Shown here one piece after another: positions 31,635 through 33,504 of a DNA stretch of 33,504 nt. The stretch's first letter is position 1, and each line of letters begins with the position of its first letter. The position numbers were made by a program, and so were the translations under genes. The DNA comes from an uncultured bacterium. Its GTDB lineage: Bacteria; Cyanobacteriota; Vampirovibrionia; Obscuribacterales; Obscuribacteraceae. The notes beneath the pieces are model-generated. The model saw nothing but the letters and a program-made list of their open reading frames with translations, searched no databases and had not been told where the DNA came from. The stretch covers positions 1 through 33,504 of the forward strand of contig CAJXZK010000028.1 in the NCBI GenBank assembly GCA_913063055.1, read 5' to 3'.

Positions 31635-33068
31635 GTGAGCCTATTCGACCAAGAGCTGATTAACAGGCTAAACGCAGTAATCAGCGCGTCTATTGGTATT
31701 CATTATGCCCCTGACCGCCTTGCTGATTTAGAAAAGGCAATTGAACTTGCCGCCCAGGATCTCAACTTTTCTGATGCTCAGCAATTAGCCCTTAAACTTT
31801 TTCAGGGTACACCCAATGCCGAAGAAGTACAGGCTATTGCCAGGCATTTGACCATTGCTGAGACCTATTTCTTTCGTGAGCCACGGGCTTTCGACGAGCT
31901 GGAGGCTGTTCTTCCCTCACTAATAGAAATGCGAAGAGGGCAGGGCAAGAAGCTGAGGATTTTGAGTGCAGGATGTTGCACCGGCGAAGAAGCATATTCA
32001 TTAGCCATGCTTTTGACTGGCTTAATTCCCGACATTGAAGACTGGCAAATAAATATTATTGGTGGTGATATCAATCAAGATTATTTGGCCAAAGCAAAGC
32101 TTGGAGTTTATACCCCCTGGGCCTTCAGGGGGGTAATGAGTGAACCAGCCGATCGCTTAAAGGCTCGCTTCTTTCGTGCTTTAGAGAACGGCAATTTTGA
32201 GATTGTCGACCGGCTTAAAAAGATGGTGCAATTTGTCTATCTTAATTTGGCCGATGACTTTCAGGCTTATGAACGGCAGCTTGGCAATCAACCTTTCGAT
32301 TTAATTCTCTGCCGCAATGTTCTAATTTATTTCGATAAGACTATGATCAAAGCAGCGCTTCAGCGCCTTAGCCGCCTGCTAACACCTGGTGGCTGGCTTC
32401 TGCTGGCTGCTACTGAAGTGCCGAGTGCTGGCGAAAAAGAAATAGCTCAAAATTTGAAAGCTCGTTTGCATAACGATGTTTATCTATTTCAAAGAGAAGG
32501 GGCGAAGAGTACGGCTGCTATCAATGTGGTGCCAAGTCTAAAAAATGAGCTTGAGTATGGCCGCAAACTGCTTAAGCAGGGAGAATATGCTGCTAGTGAG
32601 AAGGTCTTGAGTAGTGCCTTACAGCAGTTGAATCGCCTCGGTCAAGAGCGGAGAAAGCTTGATATTAGTCTACAGAAACAATTTCTAGAATTGCTTGTGC
32701 GTTCACTCAGTAACCTCGGTCGCTTTGAAGATGCTGCAGCGCAGGCAGCTCTGCTAGTGCAAATAGATGATCGCTATGACTATCTTTATCTTTGCGCCGT
32801 GGTCTTAAGTGAGTCTGGTCGTAGCGACGAGGCTCGTCTACTGTTGAAAAAAGCCCTAGCGGCAAAACCCGATTTTGCCGCTGCTAGTTTTATGCTCGCT
32901 TCTATTGCTTTGCACCAGGGTGATAATCTAACTGCTAGACATTATTTGCAGATGGTGAGTGAGGTCTTGCAAAGACTGCCTCCCGAATCATTGGTTGAAT
33001 GTACTGATGGCACATCAGTAAAGGAATTGCTCAATATTGTCGAACAGCTACGCAGTGATGCCAAATGA
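31635..33068 (+). CDS. cheR: CheR methyltransferase with C-terminal TPR repeats
   Basis: A 477-residue enzyme that methylates receptor glutamates using S-adenosylmethionine. The N-terminal helical domain (1-75) leads to ETYFFREPRAFDEL (~76-89). The SAM loop reads LSAGCCTGEEAYSLAM (~109-124; Ser is more usual at the second Cys). IIGGDINQDYLAKAK and LILCRNVLIYFDK complete the core by ~290. The remaining ~180 residues are helical tetratricopeptide-like repeats (ELEYGRKLLKQGEYAASEKVL, RSLSNLGRFEDAAAQAALL, VVLSESGRSDEARLLLKKAL). TPR-extended CheR is seen in WspC and FrzF. The start is GTG 31635, with a weak site ACGGTG. The stop overlaps the next cheW start (ATGA). Confidence 0.95.
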   Translation: MSLFDQELINRLNAVISASIGIHYAPDRLADLEKAIELAAQDLNFSDAQQLALKLFQGTPNAEEVQAIARHLTIAETYFFREPRAFDELEAVLPSLIEMRRGQGKKLRILSAGCCTGEEAYSLAMLLTGLIPDIEDWQINIIGGDINQDYLAKAKLGVYTPWAFRGVMSEPADRLKARFFRALENGNFEIVDRLKKMVQFVYLNLADDFQAYERQLGNQPFDLILCRNVLIYFDKTMIKAALQRLSRLLTPGGWLLLAATEVPSAGEKEIAQNLKARLHNDVYLFQREGAKSTAAINVVPSLKNELEYGRKLLKQGEYAASEKVLSSALQQLNRLGQERRKLDISLQKQFLELLVRSLSNLGRFEDAAAQAALLVQIDDRYDYLYLCAVVLSESGRSDEARLLLKKALAAKPDFAAASFMLASIALHQGDNLTARHYLQMVSEVLQRLPPESLVECTDGTSVKELLNIVEQLRSDAK

Positions 33069-33432
33069 CAGATGAAAGCGAAAACGTTGATAACGCCCTG
33101 ACCAAGCAAATCTTGCGCAGTCGAGCCAGACTGTTGGCCAGGCCACTGGTTATGGAGCAAGATCGTCAGATTCTCTTTGAACTTGTTGAATTTAAGGCCT
33201 GCGGCCGGCGACTGGCTGTTGAGACTAAATTCGTCGATGAGGCAATTACAGTGAAAGATATCAGTCGTGTGCCTCAAATCTCCCCACTGGTGAAGGGAAT
33301 AACCAATGTTAGAGGGCAGATAGTTACTGTTATCGATCTTGCGGTGCTATTTGGTACTCAAGAGTCGGCGGTTGATGCTCCTGCTCCCGGGGCTAGCGGC
33401 ACATCCGATGGGCTTATCCTTAGATTTGGCGC
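33065..33432 (+). CDS. cheW: CheW-like coupling protein, truncated at the contig end
   Basis: The first ~122 residues of a CheW-domain protein. A ~30-residue charged leader precedes the domain: QILFELVEFKACGRRLAVET, ISRVPQISPLVKGITNVRGQ, and IVTVIDLAVLFG, the normal CheW core. An Ala/Pro/Gly loop then leads to GLILRFGA, where the real sequence stops at base 33432. Further in-frame codons after this are adapter and give the false tail LLYTSDAADE. It is coupled to cheR by an ATGA overlap. The longer leader and different core sequence show it is not a copy of the cheW at 24286, so the system uses two distinct couplers, as Wsp does. Confidence 0.93.
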
Positions 33433-33504
33433 CTGTCTCTTATACACATCTGACGCTGCCGACGAATAGAGAGGTGTAGATCTCGGTGGTCGCCGTATCA
33501 TTAA
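33433..33504 (-). other. Nextera / P5 adapter, reverse complement (not genomic)
   Basis: Begins CTGTCTCTTATACACATCT (33433-33451), continues through the transposase end to 33465, the same index in reverse (ATAGAGAG, 33466-33473) and the P5 complement to 33502, plus AA. It mirrors 1-71 and is untrimmed library sequence. Confidence 0.99.

Noticed and set aside
1-33504. Terminal inverted repeats of a linear plasmid, phage or transposon
   Set aside because: The repeats are exactly the Nextera/P5 adapter with an index, and the genes inside are ordinary chromosomal ones.

Overview
This is a 33.5 kb contig of bacterial chromosome. It is gene-dense, with few long intergenic gaps, and both ends are Illumina/Nextera library adapter rather than genome (1-71 and 33433-33504). 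The genuine sequence is therefore 72-33432, and the outermost gene on each side is cut by the library. I see no phage, insertion sequence, CRISPR array, rRNA or tRNA.

The best guess for the source is a non-photosynthetic relative of Cyanobacteria (Melainabacteria/Vampirovibrionia, perhaps Obscuribacterales). This is inferred from an opcA gene inside a zwf-opcA-pgl-gnd cluster, an LptD/OstA-like outer-membrane protein (so a diderm envelope), intermediate GC by eye, and frequent TTG/GTG starts. No marker gene settles it, and Actinobacteria also carry opcA.

Layout. 72-5610: two tandem DUF4139 proteins, a ROK sugar kinase and a cysteine-free LptD/OstA-like protein on the minus strand. 5611-6171: a long regulatory gap with tandem repeats and competing inverted repeats. 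6172-8783: a coupled cluster of iron-type alcohol dehydrogenase, SCP2-like protein and PfkB kinase. 8890-10806: a 43-residue membrane protein, then the selenium genes selD and yedF on the minus strand. 11142-14022: a ribbon-helix-helix regulator, a Gly-rich membrane protein, a CPBP-family membrane protease and a two-helix membrane protein. 14201-20176: the oxidative pentose phosphate operon zwf-opcA-pgl-gnd followed by recO. 20270-24276: glyA, a WecA/TagO-type polyprenyl-phosphate sugar transferase and a DprE1-like FAD oxidoreductase. 24286-33432: a chemosensory cluster.

The chemosensory cluster holds cheW, a methyl-accepting protein with almost no external sensor, a CheY-like receiver, cheB, a cheA fused to a receiver, a PAS-receiver-HPt protein, and divergently a TPR-extended cheR plus a second cheW cut by the contig end. 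Its parts list resembles Wsp- and Frz-type systems more than a flagellar one; no flagellar, cheZ, cheC or cheD gene is in view. The two arms appear to fire from overlapping divergent promoters at about 31576-31605.

The points most worth a second look are the HPt-like domain whose phospho-accepting His is replaced by Tyr, the mutually exclusive hairpins before the alcohol dehydrogenase operon, the tandem repeats before the LptD-like gene, the 43-residue membrane protein, and the adapter-derived chimeric protein ends.
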